Shown: piece after piece, positions 1 through 7,211 of the stretch
Layout: each line of letters begins with the position of its first letter
Position numbering within the stretch: position 1 is the stretch's first letter
Source: Planctomycetota bacterium
Lineage (GTDB): Bacteria; Planctomycetota; Phycisphaerae; WQYP01
Assembly: GCA_021809365.1 (NCBI GenBank)
Contig: JAKBAC010000066.1
Span: 1 to 16,976 of the forward strand
Reading direction: 5' to 3'
Length of the DNA: 16,976 nt
Made by a program: the position numbers and the translations under genes
The notes under the pieces: model-generated
Database searches by the model: none
Told to the model about the DNA's origin: nothing
The model's input: only the letters and a program-made list of their open reading frames with translations

Positions 1-155
1 GCGAACATGATTCCCTTGGAGCACCGTCATGATAATGCGGTGCCGTTGGTACGCGCGAGGGCAAACGGCACCGGGTTATCACCACGGCGCTCTGTGGACA
101 AACCATTGCGGTGTCCGCAGGCCGCGAGAAATGTCACGCACCCCGTAAGATATAC

Positions 156-194
156 TTGCGTATCAAGCGATTTGGCCGTATACGTTTTGATACG
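156..194 (+). promoter_or_regulatory. Candidate promoter with overlapping dyad upstream of the S10 peptidase
   Basis: A TTGCGT box (156-161) and a TATACG box (179-184) are 17 bp apart and would start transcription about 40 nt before the peptidase ATG. The -10 box lies inside a perfect 8-bp palindrome CGTATACG (177-184). Flanking it are perfect inverted 8-mers, CGTATCAA (159-166) and TTGATACG (187-194). The geometry suits a repressor site, but both boxes are only partial matches and no binding protein is identified. The rest of 1-233 shows no convincing gene. Confidence 0.4.
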
Positions 195-233
195 GATATG
201 GCTGAACAGTACGAATTATTGGAGTTGACGTTT

Positions 234-1811
234 ATGCGGATCGCGGTGTGCGGCGTTTGTTTTCTCATTTGGACGGTGATACTGCCGGGAATGGCGATTG
301 CCGGAGTTCCTCCCACAACACAGTCGGCGACCCGACATGCGGCAAAGATAACGACCACGGCTTCCACACCAGCGCATTTGCCCAAGGCCGCGCCCAACGC
401 CCTTTCCGTGGTTCATGCGCACATCACAATCCATGGGAAAATATTGCATTACACCGTGACCACCGGCTATCTGCCTATGACAAGCAAGGGCAAGGTGCAG
501 GCCAAAGTGTTTTTTATCGCCTATACCGCAGATGCGGCAAAAAAGGGAAATGCCGCCGGTACAACAGACAAACGACCTATTACATTTTTATTTAACGGAG
601 GTCCCGGCGCGGCATCCGTCTGGCTGAATCTGGGATGTGCCGGGCCAATGCGTGTGGAGCTTACGCCCAACGGCAACATCACCGCGCCACCCTACAAGCT
701 TCTGCCGAATCATCAAACCTGGCTTACGGCCACCGATCTGGTATTTGTGGATCCGGTAGGCACGGGATACAGCACCCCCGCACCGGGCGTTCCCGGCAAA
801 GAGTTTTATGGCGTGCAACAGGACATCGCATCGGTGGCGTCCTTTATTCGTCTCTATACCACCATGTATCAGCGATGGGGATCGCCGAAATTTCTTGCCG
901 GAGAAAGTTACGGCACAACGCGGGCCTGCGGCTTGGCGGATTATCTCTCCGAACATGACGGCATGACGCTTAACGGCGTGATTCTCATATCCTGCGCGCT
1001 GAATTTTCAGGTGCTCCTGCCCAATTTCGGCAACGATACCCCCTACCCGCTTTACCTTCCGTCCTACACCGCCGCGGCGTGGTATCATCACAAACTTTCC
1101 GCCGATCTCGAAAAGCATTTTCATAAAACGCTTAAGACCGTTGAACATTGGGCATTGACCGATTATATCTCCGCACTGGCACAGGGAAGCAATCTCAGCT
1201 CCGCACAGCGCGATGCGACGGCCGCCAGGCTGGCACAATACACCGGCCTCTCGAAGCGGGAGATTCTCCTGGCGAATTTGCGCATTGGCCCGGGGCTTTT
1301 TGAGCAATCACTTTTGCGTGATCAACGGCGGGTTGTCGGCCGGATGGATACGCGTCTGACCGGCTATAATCCGAATCCCACCGCTGGTACGGCACCGTAT
1401 GATCCGGCAATGTCGCGATTCATTTCGCCGTTTACCAGCGCCTTCAGCCAATATGTGCGTGCGGATCTCAAATACCGAAATAACCTGCCATACAAAACCC
1501 TTTCCGATGACGTTTATCCCTGGCATTTTGGCGGCGGAGGAATGGGATTTCTATACGTCACGGACAATCTGCAACGCGCGATGATTCGTAATCCGTATAT
1601 GAAAGTGCTGGTGTGCAGCGGTTATTTTGATCTGGCCACACCGTTCTTTGGAACAATCTACACGATGGATCATCTGGATTTGAGCCGCAAGCTGCAAAGC
1701 AATATCCATGAAGTATTTTTCCGTGGCGGGCACATGCTGTATCACCCGGCACCGATGCGGCATAAACTGGCGGTGGAAGTCCGGGGGTTTGTGGCTGGTG
1801 CCTCCCGGTAA
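234..1811 (+). CDS. Secreted serine carboxypeptidase-like protein (peptidase family S10)
   Basis: Likely an exported serine carboxypeptidase that removes C-terminal amino acids from peptides outside the cytoplasm. The ATG at 234 is chosen because GGAG lies 9 nt before it and the product (525 aa) then opens with a signal peptide, MRIAVCGV followed by a hydrophobic run ending near residue 25. An upstream in-frame ATG at 111 would bury this signal. The S10 elements are all present in order: the oxyanion segment FNGGPGAAS (residues 120-128), the nucleophile motif GESYG with Ser225, the acid in CSGYFD with Asp466, and His500 in GGHM. Length is slightly above the usual 400-500 aa, consistent with a low-complexity Thr/Ala stretch after the signal. 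The substrate cannot be told from sequence, and inactive S10 homologues exist, but the triad here looks intact. A 251-bp gap separates it from the kinase gene, so an operon is doubtful. Confidence 0.9.
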   Translation: MRIAVCGVCFLIWTVILPGMAIAGVPPTTQSATRHAAKITTTASTPAHLPKAAPNALSVVHAHITIHGKILHYTVTTGYLPMTSKGKVQAKVFFIAYTADAAKKGNAAGTTDKRPITFLFNGGPGAASVWLNLGCAGPMRVELTPNGNITAPPYKLLPNHQTWLTATDLVFVDPVGTGYSTPAPGVPGKEFYGVQQDIASVASFIRLYTTMYQRWGSPKFLAGESYGTTRACGLADYLSEHDGMTLNGVILISCALNFQVLLPNFGNDTPYPLYLPSYTAAAWYHHKLSADLEKHFHKTLKTVEHWALTDYISALAQGSNLSSAQRDATAARLAQYTGLSKREILLANLRIGPGLFEQSLLRDQRRVVGRMDTRLTGYNPNPTAGTAPYDPAMSRFISPFTSAFSQYVRADLKYRNNLPYKTLSDDVYPWHFGGGGMGFLYVTDNLQRAMIRNPYMKVLVCSGYFDLATPFFGTIYTMDHLDLSRKLQSNIHEVFFRGGHMLYHPAPMRHKLAVEVRGFVAGASR

Positions 1812-2062
1812 ATCCGCGGTCATGACCAAAGTCCGCCAGGTGCGTCGAGGTCAAGGTCGTTCCTATAATCCGCCCGCCGCACGTTTATTCGGACGCGCAC
1901 GAGAAAAAGGACGCTAAAATGTGATGATTCGCGGGCGAGCCTCCGATAAAGGATTGGTGGCCCGTATTGCGTATCGGCGATTGTCTGTCTGTTGGTGATA
2001 TTGTGCCTGCGAAAAGCGGCTTGCCACACTTGCTGATTTTGCCTTAAAGGGTTGGTAACGAC

Positions 2063-3481
2063 ATGGCGATGAAAAACGAGGATAAAGCTTCCCTGCAACG
2101 CATCCGGAATCTTTCTGAAAAATCCGCGGATGTCAAACTGATTCAAAATAAAGTCTTTGCCCGGGATGCGGAATATCATAACAGCGTGAGTCATGGGATG
2201 GAGAATATTGAAAGGGGACTGCCTTACCACCTGTTCCTGCCGGCGGAGACGGCGTTGTCACCGGAGGACGTATTTCCCAATCTGCGTTGGGGTGGCCGGG
2301 CGATCATGGTGTCGCCCAATGCGCTGCTGATTAACGAAGTTGCGCAGCGCTTTACGCGCTGGGAAGGGTTTGTTCTTGAAGGCGCTCCGCAAGTTCAACG
2401 CGCGCCGATTTTCGGCATCCCGATACCAGGCATGGGTAGGCCGGTGCATTATCTCGTGGCCCGCAAAGTGCAATTGATCAAACCGGGAGAATCAACCGAA
2501 CGCTTCACTTACCATGTACATCTGGCCCGGAAGAATATCGGACAGGAAAGCTACGTGGTGGCCAAGCATGTGCCCACGGTGGATCGCGTGGTTTCGCGGC
2601 TGCGCACCAGATTCCCGGATGCCTCCATGGACGATCTGCGCCGCAGAGCCTTGAAGTTCACCGAGAAAATATTCCCGGTATTTCTGACGCGCGAAGCGGC
2701 GATGCTCAAGATACTATCGCGCGATTTGCCCAAGCCCTTCTGCGATCGTGTCCCGCGCTGCCTGGGCGTCGAGCATGACTCCAAGGGATTTGTCCGCACG
2801 CTCTATATGAATTGGATGCGCAACGGCGGCGAAGATATTTCGCAACTTGATTTCACGCGGCAGTCTTACGAATTGCTCACGGCTCTGCATGACACCATCG
2901 GCGTCATCCATCTGGACCTGCGGCTGGATAATTTTGTGAAAACCCAAAGCGGTGTCGGATTCATCGACTTTGGTTCAGCCGTGCGTGTCGGTGAAGCATT
3001 TGCGGATAACTCGCTTCTGCATACGCTCTATGAGGAGATGATGAGAACGTCGCAAATTCAGCGGATGCTCTATCACATGAGTGAGAATGGACAGGTCACT
3101 TCGGATGTACTGCGCGGCGGCGTTCACAAAGTGGATAAGGCGGTGGACTTGTTTTACCTCGCGGTACAGGTCAACAAGCCGCACTCCAATCCGGATTTCA
3201 AGGGGCTGATTCGCTTCAACGCCAAGAGTCTTGAAGCGCGCCATCTCAAGAAGATTACCGATGATATCCTGCGCCCGCCCGATACAAAAAATGTGCTCTA
3301 CCGATCCGCAAAAGATGTTCTTAAAGCGCTCGATCGCATCGCTGATGATGTCGCGGCCGGGCGTGAACCACCCGACACGGCCGCACCCGCGGCAAACGCG
3401 GCCCCCGAATCACCGACGTTCGATGCCGTGGACGAACTGCCTGATATTTCCAATCACCGGGTCATGCGCGCCATTGGCTGA
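2063..3481 (+). CDS. Protein kinase-like protein with unassigned N-terminal domain
   Basis: A 472-aa soluble protein with a eukaryotic-type kinase fold in its middle. Visible catalytic elements are Lys168 in VVAKHV (the ATP-binding lysine), Glu211 in REAAMLKIL (helix C partner), the catalytic loop HLDLRLDN with Asp285 and Asn290, and Asp302 in the DFG motif. The HRD arginine is replaced (HLD), and I see no clear glycine-rich loop before Lys168. Roughly 150 residues precede the kinase core and match nothing I recognise. They include a Pro/Gly-rich segment, GIPIPGMGRP. The C-terminal 40 residues are Pro/Ala-rich and look unstructured. There is no signal peptide or membrane helix. The start ATG follows AAAGG by 12 nt, and a second Met at residue 3 is also possible. 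It may phosphorylate a protein or a small molecule (the DLRLDN loop also occurs in lipopolysaccharide/ABC1-like and aminoglycoside kinases). Substrate unknown. Confidence 0.75.
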   Translation: MAMKNEDKASLQRIRNLSEKSADVKLIQNKVFARDAEYHNSVSHGMENIERGLPYHLFLPAETALSPEDVFPNLRWGGRAIMVSPNALLINEVAQRFTRWEGFVLEGAPQVQRAPIFGIPIPGMGRPVHYLVARKVQLIKPGESTERFTYHVHLARKNIGQESYVVAKHVPTVDRVVSRLRTRFPDASMDDLRRRALKFTEKIFPVFLTREAAMLKILSRDLPKPFCDRVPRCLGVEHDSKGFVRTLYMNWMRNGGEDISQLDFTRQSYELLTALHDTIGVIHLDLRLDNFVKTQSGVGFIDFGSAVRVGEAFADNSLLHTLYEEMMRTSQIQRMLYHMSENGQVTSDVLRGGVHKVDKAVDLFYLAVQVNKPHSNPDFKGLIRFNAKSLEARHLKKITDDILRPPDTKNVLYRSAKDVLKALDRIADDVAAGREPPDTAAPAANAAPESPTFDAVDELPDISNHRVMRAIG

Positions 3482-3638
3482 TCGCGTACAATATACCGCC
3501 TCACGCCATCCGCGACTCCGGCGGCGAAGTAAGGCATCGCGAAGAAATAACGTGAGCAATTATGGCGCAGATATTTTGACCGCTGGCAAGGCGCTCGCGA
3601 GGCGCATATCCGCATGGATTCTGTAACGAGCGGGCAAC

Positions 3639-3650
3639 GCCGCCGGCGGC
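3639..3650. repeat. 12-bp perfect GC palindrome between convergent genes
   Basis: GCCGCCGGCGGC lies in the 190-bp gap between the kinase stop and the deacetylase stop. It could fold in either transcript, but no T-tract follows on either strand, so I do not call it a terminator. Nothing else is seen in that gap. Confidence 0.3.
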
Positions 3651-3671
3651 CAAAAGTACCAGCCAGAATGC

Positions 3672-4520
3672 TCAGGTTATTTTTTCGCGATGCCTAATCT
3701 GCCCGAAGTGTACCCTTTCAATACGGCATTCTTCAACCTTTTTTCCAACGCGCGGATCGCACAGTCCGTTAAGCTCCAACTCCCGCTCTGACGTCAGCCG
3801 CGTCTGTCGGCCAGTCAGATCAGTGGCGTATCCCGGATGCACCATGACCTCACAAGTTCCCTCGGGCAAGGATTCCAGCAGGCGCAACCATATTTCCGCG
3901 GAAAATCGCCCCGTCGCCGCAAGGCCGTAAAACGAATCGGTGGAGCATAACCCGCAGCGGTTCATCCGGCGTTTAAGCCTTTTCGCAAGTAAACGCAACA
4001 CACGATATCCCGATGATAATCCGGGCAAGGCGGGGAGAATTATCTCATTGGCGCAGCGAACGCCGGACAAGCCGTGTTCCGCGGCAAGGTCCAGCGCGAT
4101 GGCGGCCAGCGCGGGCCAATGGTGAATATGTTTGTGGGAATCCAGATGCGTCGGATGCAGACCGCGTTTTAACGCATATTCAATTTGCGCAGCCCATTCT
4201 CCACGCGCTTCCTCCAGGGCTTTACGGTTCAGGCTGATACGTTCAAGCAAACGCCACACCTCGCGTGGAAATTGCCCATCCGCACTGGTGAGATATTTAA
4301 GTTGCCCGGATCGCGCAGTGCCTTGGGTCAGGCACAAATGAATGCCAACGCCCAGTCCCGGATGCGCACCGGCCAGATCAATGGCCCGGTCGCAGTCCGG
4401 CATGGTGGTCATCAGCGTGGTACTGGTGAGAATTCCCGATTGATGCGCATAAAGAATTCCATCCGTTATTCCACGGGAGAATCCAAAATCATCGGCATTG
4501 ACAATCAGTCTTTTGCGCAC
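3672..4520 (-). CDS. ChbG/HpnK/YdjC-family carbohydrate deacetylase
   Basis: A cytoplasmic metal-dependent deacetylase (282 aa, typical family length). Family members remove an acetyl group from chito-oligosaccharides (ChbG) or act on hopanoid glycolipid precursors (HpnK). The motifs are NADDFG at residues 8-13, His61 in GIHL, the metal/catalytic segment THLDSHKHIH at 124-133, and His228 in VMVHPGY. The start is GTG at 4520. The frame is closed by a stop 21 nt upstream and offers no other start codon. No Shine-Dalgarno lies at normal distance, so translation may be coupled to the upstream 3D-domain gene, which ends 21 bp away on the same strand. That pairing hints at an amino-sugar or peptidoglycan-derived substrate, but this is inference. 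Without hopanoid genes nearby I would not name it hpnK. Confidence 0.87.
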   Translation of the reverse strand: MRKRLIVNADDFGFSRGITDGILYAHQSGILTSTTLMTTMPDCDRAIDLAGAHPGLGVGIHLCLTQGTARSGQLKYLTSADGQFPREVWRLLERISLNRKALEEARGEWAAQIEYALKRGLHPTHLDSHKHIHHWPALAAIALDLAAEHGLSGVRCANEIILPALPGLSSGYRVLRLLAKRLKRRMNRCGLCSTDSFYGLAATGRFSAEIWLRLLESLPEGTCEVMVHPGYATDLTGRQTRLTSERELELNGLCDPRVGKKVEECRIERVHFGQIRHREKIT

Positions 4521-4541
4521 TGTGACACTATGCGGCGAAAC

Positions 4542-5225
4542 TCACCAGTTGGCAACCGGGCGATAGATTTTAACGGTGAGAAATTTCACACCCCAGTGCT
4601 GCGCGCTCCATAACGTCGGGGCCAGCACATCCAGACGGTATCCATGAATCGCACCCCCGCGATCCAGCACCGGCACCGGATGATCGCCGTCATATCCCGG
4701 CACGCGCACCATGAAATGAAAGGGAATCAACCGTGTGTCCGCAGCCACCAGATGTCCATGATTCGTCCATACACTTTGACCGGATGCGGTCGTGGTACCG
4801 GGATATGGCCAGCAGCATTGTCTGTCGGCGGCGTAACTGGTGACACGGAGCCGCAGGGTTTTCCAGAATACATACCGCCGCCCATGGTACCAGTAGGAAT
4901 CCGTATGTCGTATTACCCGGGCATGAACCACCGGCACATCACGCACCAATCGGTCAGCCAGTGGTGCATGCGCCTTGGCGACGGTGAATGTATTGGACAT
5001 AGCGGGCGTTGTTGGCAAGGGTGCGGCCTGCCGCTGCACTGAATTTTGTTGGTTTGGTGATTCGCTCATGGCGACCATAACCCGCGGCGGCGAAACCGCC
5101 CACAGATGTGGAATACGACTTAGCCTCCAAGCCAATGTGATGGCCAGGAGAATGCCGACAATCAGAACCAGCAGCATGGCAAGATCCCAATTCTCGCCAG
5201 GGGTTAATGGTCGCGAATGACGCAT
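4542..5225 (-). CDS. Membrane-anchored 3D-domain protein (peptidoglycan-associated)
   Basis: A 227-aa protein with one N-terminal membrane helix (about residues 15-34), a linker of about 85 residues, and a C-terminal 3D (Asp-Asp-Asp) domain. The three signature aspartates are Asp163 in VAADTRLIPF, Asp188 in VLDRGGAIHG and Asp199 in YRLDVL, preceded by the TTASG segment at 145-149. This double-psi beta-barrel fold is the catalytic fold of MltA-type lytic transglycosylases and of YuiC/Rpf-associated proteins, so the domain probably acts on glycan strands on the outer face of the inner membrane. The ATG at 5225 is preferred because GGAG lies 8 nt upstream. An in-frame ATG at 5282 would add 19 residues without a comparable ribosome site. 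First gene of a likely two-gene unit with the deacetylase. Confidence 0.82.
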   Translation of the reverse strand: MRHSRPLTPGENWDLAMLLVLIVGILLAITLAWRLSRIPHLWAVSPPRVMVAMSESPNQQNSVQRQAAPLPTTPAMSNTFTVAKAHAPLADRLVRDVPVVHARVIRHTDSYWYHGRRYVFWKTLRLRVTSYAADRQCCWPYPGTTTASGQSVWTNHGHLVAADTRLIPFHFMVRVPGYDGDHPVPVLDRGGAIHGYRLDVLAPTLWSAQHWGVKFLTVKIYRPVANW

Positions 5226-5792
5226 AGCAGTTTCTCCAGAATAAGCGGGTTTCAGGTGCATCCTTGCGGGATAACGCTCCAAAAGAGGCTATCCCCAGTT
5301 CGGCCACCATCTTCACGGCCAAACACACGGGTGCGCACGCCATCCTGACGAAACGCGACAATTACTGCTCAACACTCCTCCCGTGAGATTCCAGATACGA
5401 TGAGCGTTGGGGGATCAAAACACAATCAGAACTCCCATCCACCGCAGCGGACTCTCACTATCCAGTTCGACCATTATTTTAGACGCTCCCGCTCTGAATA
5501 CCAAGCAACTTGCCCGAACGACAATGGTTATAAGACCTATTACTTTCTTAAAGCGAATATATGTTTTGTATTCAAGAACTTTTTAGCTGTTGTGCATGCG
5601 AATACCGGGCATGACTGGCCATTTGACCCAGAAAAGAATTCTTTGCAAAATCTGCTGATACGGGTGCAACCAGTTAACGCCCGAAGCGTTGGGCTTATTA
5701 TAGAAAGCTGGTACGTGTGTGGCTGGCTTGGCTATAATGATGTTGGGCTGGCACCTTGGCGGCCCAGGCAAGATAACGCAAGGAGTGCATAT
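5226..5792. other. 567-bp gene-free gap, AT-richer than its neighbours
   Basis: The gap lies between divergent genes, so it should hold promoters for both. The frame of the Tyr/Pro-rich gene stays open back to an ATG at 5400. That 131-codon stretch has no ribosome site, no recognisable fold, and would bury the signal peptide, so I treat it as untranslated. Apart from the -10-like box near 5733 I see no strong element. Confidence 0.5.
5733..5738 (+). promoter_or_regulatory. Candidate -10 box for the Tyr/Pro-rich gene
   Basis: A perfect TATAAT lies 55 nt before the start codon, giving a leader of about 48 nt. TG sits at 5729-5730, one base off the extended -10 position. No good -35 hexamer is visible at 16-18 bp. 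Confidence 0.4.
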
Positions 5793-6347
5793 ATGTATAC
5801 GTTCAAGCTGATGAAAACTTCAGATGCTTTGGTCAAAACGGCAAAGGTGCTTGCGCTCAGTGCCGCTGCGGCATTCATACTGGGCGCAGCTAAGCCGGCC
5901 CAGGCTCATGTGCGTATCAGTTTTGGCATTGGTGTTGGTGTGCCATTGTTTTGCCCACAGCCGATTTACTATCCGCCACCGGTCTATTACCCGCCGCAAC
6001 CGGTATATGTCCCGCCGCCGGTCAATTATGCGCCACCGGCAACCTATTACACCCCGGCGGCAGCTCCGCCGGTAGTTTACACCCCTCCGGCTTACACACC
6101 GCCGGTGTACACGCCGCCACCAGTTGTCTATAGCACCCCACCGGTGTATTACGCGCCACCAGTGTACGCACCGCCGGTGTATTCCTATGGGCCATCGTTC
6201 TATTTTTCCTGGGGTTACCATCCATGGGGTTTCTATCACCCATGCTTCTATCACCCATACTTCTATCATCCGTTCTTCCGGGCTTACGGAGGTTACCGCG
6301 ATAACGATTTTCATGGCGGCGGCTTTTATCACCATGACTGGCGCTAA
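5793..6347 (+). CDS. Secreted Tyr/Pro/His-rich repeat protein
   Basis: A 184-aa exported protein of no family I recognise. The ATG at 5793 has AAGGAG 7 nt upstream, and the product opens with a textbook signal peptide ending AKPAQA (cleavage about 38/39). The mature protein starts with a short Gly/Val segment, then about 75 residues of imperfect PPVY, YYPP and YTPP repeats. An aromatic/His-rich tail follows, with three tandem FYHP(C/Y/F) pentapeptides (residues 147-161) and an ending rich in His, Gly and Asp. It has almost no charged residues in the repeat region. Such composition suggests an extended, surface-exposed or matrix-like protein. Tyr/His clusters could bind metal or cross-link oxidatively, but nothing here proves that. 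Its own promoter-like box and likely downstream terminator suggest a single-gene transcript. Confidence 0.78.
   Translation: MYTFKLMKTSDALVKTAKVLALSAAAAFILGAAKPAQAHVRISFGIGVGVPLFCPQPIYYPPPVYYPPQPVYVPPPVNYAPPATYYTPAAAPPVVYTPPAYTPPVYTPPPVVYSTPPVYYAPPVYAPPVYSYGPSFYFSWGYHPWGFYHPCFYHPYFYHPFFRAYGGYRDNDFHGGGFYHHDWR
6231..6275 (+). repeat. Three tandem 15-bp coding repeats (FYHPx)
   Basis: Units 6231-6245, 6246-6260 and 6261-6275 begin ttctatcacc, ttctatcacc and ttctatcatc. Each encodes Phe-Tyr-His-Pro plus a variable residue. The first two differ at a single base, which suggests recent duplication or slippage. Confidence 0.8.
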
Positions 6348-6503
6348 TTCGCCCAACCCATAAAAAACCGCGATGACCCAACCCGCGGAACTCAGAACAC
6401 CAGGCTCGAGGCCAAAGAATGCCCCGGGTCTTTTTTACGCGCCCAACCTGCCACGCCCTATTCCGCAAACTGAAATTTGAAATCTCAAATCCCCCCTTTT
6501 TGC

Positions 6504-6528
6504 CGCGCGTGCTTGCACCGCGCGTTTT
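6504..6528 (+). terminator. Candidate intrinsic terminator of the Tyr/Pro-rich gene
   Basis: CGCGCGTG (6504-6511) can pair with CACCGCGCG (6516-6524) around a 4-nt loop, with one bulged C at 6519. TTTT (6525-6528) follows directly. It lies about 155 nt past the stop codon. The T-tract is short, so efficiency is uncertain. The GGGTC-TTTTTT site at 6426-6436 is an alternative with a much larger loop. Confidence 0.4.
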
Positions 6529-6622
6529 GCGCAACAGTCGTCAGTGTTGGGAAAGTAGAAAGTAGACCGCAGGGGGCGCGGTATTCTTGGCGACAGCCTA
6601 TTCTCTTGCTTTAGCCGAATTT

Positions 6623-6689
6623 GCTCTACTGTTCACCTGTTCTACTCACACCTACTCTAATCGGGCCGCGGCCCGATTCGCTCTACTGT
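6623..6689. repeat. Direct repeat pair flanking a perfect 20-bp palindrome
   Basis: GCTCTACTGT occurs at 6623-6632 and 6680-6689, each preceded by a CGA(A/T)T-like word. Between them, 6659-6678 is a perfect 20-bp palindrome (arms AATCGGGCCG and CGGCCCGATT). The function is unknown. Possibilities are a regulatory dyad, a cruciform-prone spacer or a remnant of a dispersed repeat. Confidence 0.65.
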
Positions 6690-6731
6690 CAACTCTCTGT
6701 TTCTCCTGCTCTGCGGCAACAGCCGCCGCGG

Positions 6732-6760
6732 TGTGAGCCATTCCTATCCGCCATTATAAT
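6732..6760 (+). promoter_or_regulatory. Candidate promoter of the small membrane protein
   Basis: A perfect TATAAT (6755-6760) lies 26 nt before the ATG. TGTGAG (6732-6737), 17 bp upstream of it, is a poor -35 match. Transcription would start around 6767, giving a leader of about 20 nt that carries the AAGGAG ribosome site. Confidence 0.45.
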
Positions 6761-6786
6761 GTCCACCTGGTTAAGGAGATGTTCTT

Positions 6787-7206
6787 ATGGCTGGTGCAGG
6801 TTCTTCCAGTGTGCCCGGACAGATTTCATTGAGTTTCGCCGCCGGGGTGGTTGGGGCCATTGTCAAATTGTCCGCGGCGTGGTTGATGACGCAGATGGGA
6901 TTATTTCATCTTCTGGGTTGCGATCTTTCCGCGTCCACGGATAAGCAATGGATTTATTCCCATCTGGTGTGGGGTGGTATTTTCGGTTTGTTTCTGGTGC
7001 TGCCGGTGCTGACCAACACTGTTTTTAAGCGGGGATTGGTTCTGGGATTGTTGCCCGCCGCCTTTCAATTATTTGTGGTATTTCCCATTTTTCTGGATGA
7101 AAGGATTATGGGATTAAATCACGGTGCCACCACGCCGCTGTTCGTGATCACATTGGATCTCTTATGGGGCATCGCATCCGTCGGATGGCTGCGCATGACT
7201 GGATAG
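6787..7206 (+). CDS. Small four-helix membrane protein, function unknown
   Basis: A 139-aa integral membrane protein with predicted helices near residues 13-35, 57-79, 83-104 and 115-135, and a conserved-looking NHG segment (111-113) before the last helix. I do not recognise the family. The gene is well supported by AAGGAG 8 nt before the ATG, a perfect TATAAT upstream, and clean hydrophobic periodicity. Its stop is 5 bp from the convergent yidC stop, so the two transcripts must overlap unless one terminates very tightly. There is no Cys pair, charged cluster or other motif that hints at an activity. A polytopic carrier-like or membrane-remodelling role cannot be told apart from sequence. Confidence 0.75.
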   Translation: MAGAGSSSVPGQISLSFAAGVVGAIVKLSAAWLMTQMGLFHLLGCDLSASTDKQWIYSHLVWGGIFGLFLVLPVLTNTVFKRGLVLGLLPAAFQLFVVFPIFLDERIMGLNHGATTPLFVITLDLLWGIASVGWLRMTG

Positions 7207-7211
7207 CCGGT

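Larger units (their letters stand above)
6348..6786. other. 439-bp gap with hairpins, repeated words and a palindrome
   Basis: No gene is supported. The leftward open frames here are the reverse reading of the Tyr/Pro repeats. The gap contains a weak GACCC/GGGTC pairing (6375-6379 with 6426-6430) followed by six T's, a hairpin ATTTGA/TCAAAT (6475-6490), a GC hairpin followed by TTTT, a GCTCTACTGT repeat pair around a 20-bp palindrome, and a promoter-like box for the next gene. Confidence 0.6.

Noticed and set aside
588..1307. 239-aa leftward open frame
   Set aside because: It lies wholly antisense to the S10 catalytic region, which carries all family motifs, and its own sequence is basic and motif-free.
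3482..3671. Small gene or terminator between the kinase and deacetylase genes
   Set aside because: Only a 12-bp GC palindrome without a T-tract and no frame with a ribosome site. The open frame running to 3626 is a shadow of the kinase gene's end.
5400..5792. 131-codon in-frame extension upstream of the Tyr/Pro-rich gene
   Set aside because: It has no ribosome site and no recognisable fold, is AT-rich, and would place a signal peptide inside the protein. AAGGAG at 5780-5785 and the signal at 5793 decide for the shorter form.
5946..6185. CRISPR-like appearance of short spaced repeats
   Set aside because: The repeats are irregular in length, in frame, and encode PPVY-type peptides after a signal peptide. 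There are no spacers of constant length and no cas genes.
5820..6534. Leftward open frames of 170-178 aa
   Set aside because: They are reverse readings of the Pro/Tyr repeats (Trp/Arg/Val/Ile-rich), with no start signal and the properties of a repeat shadow.
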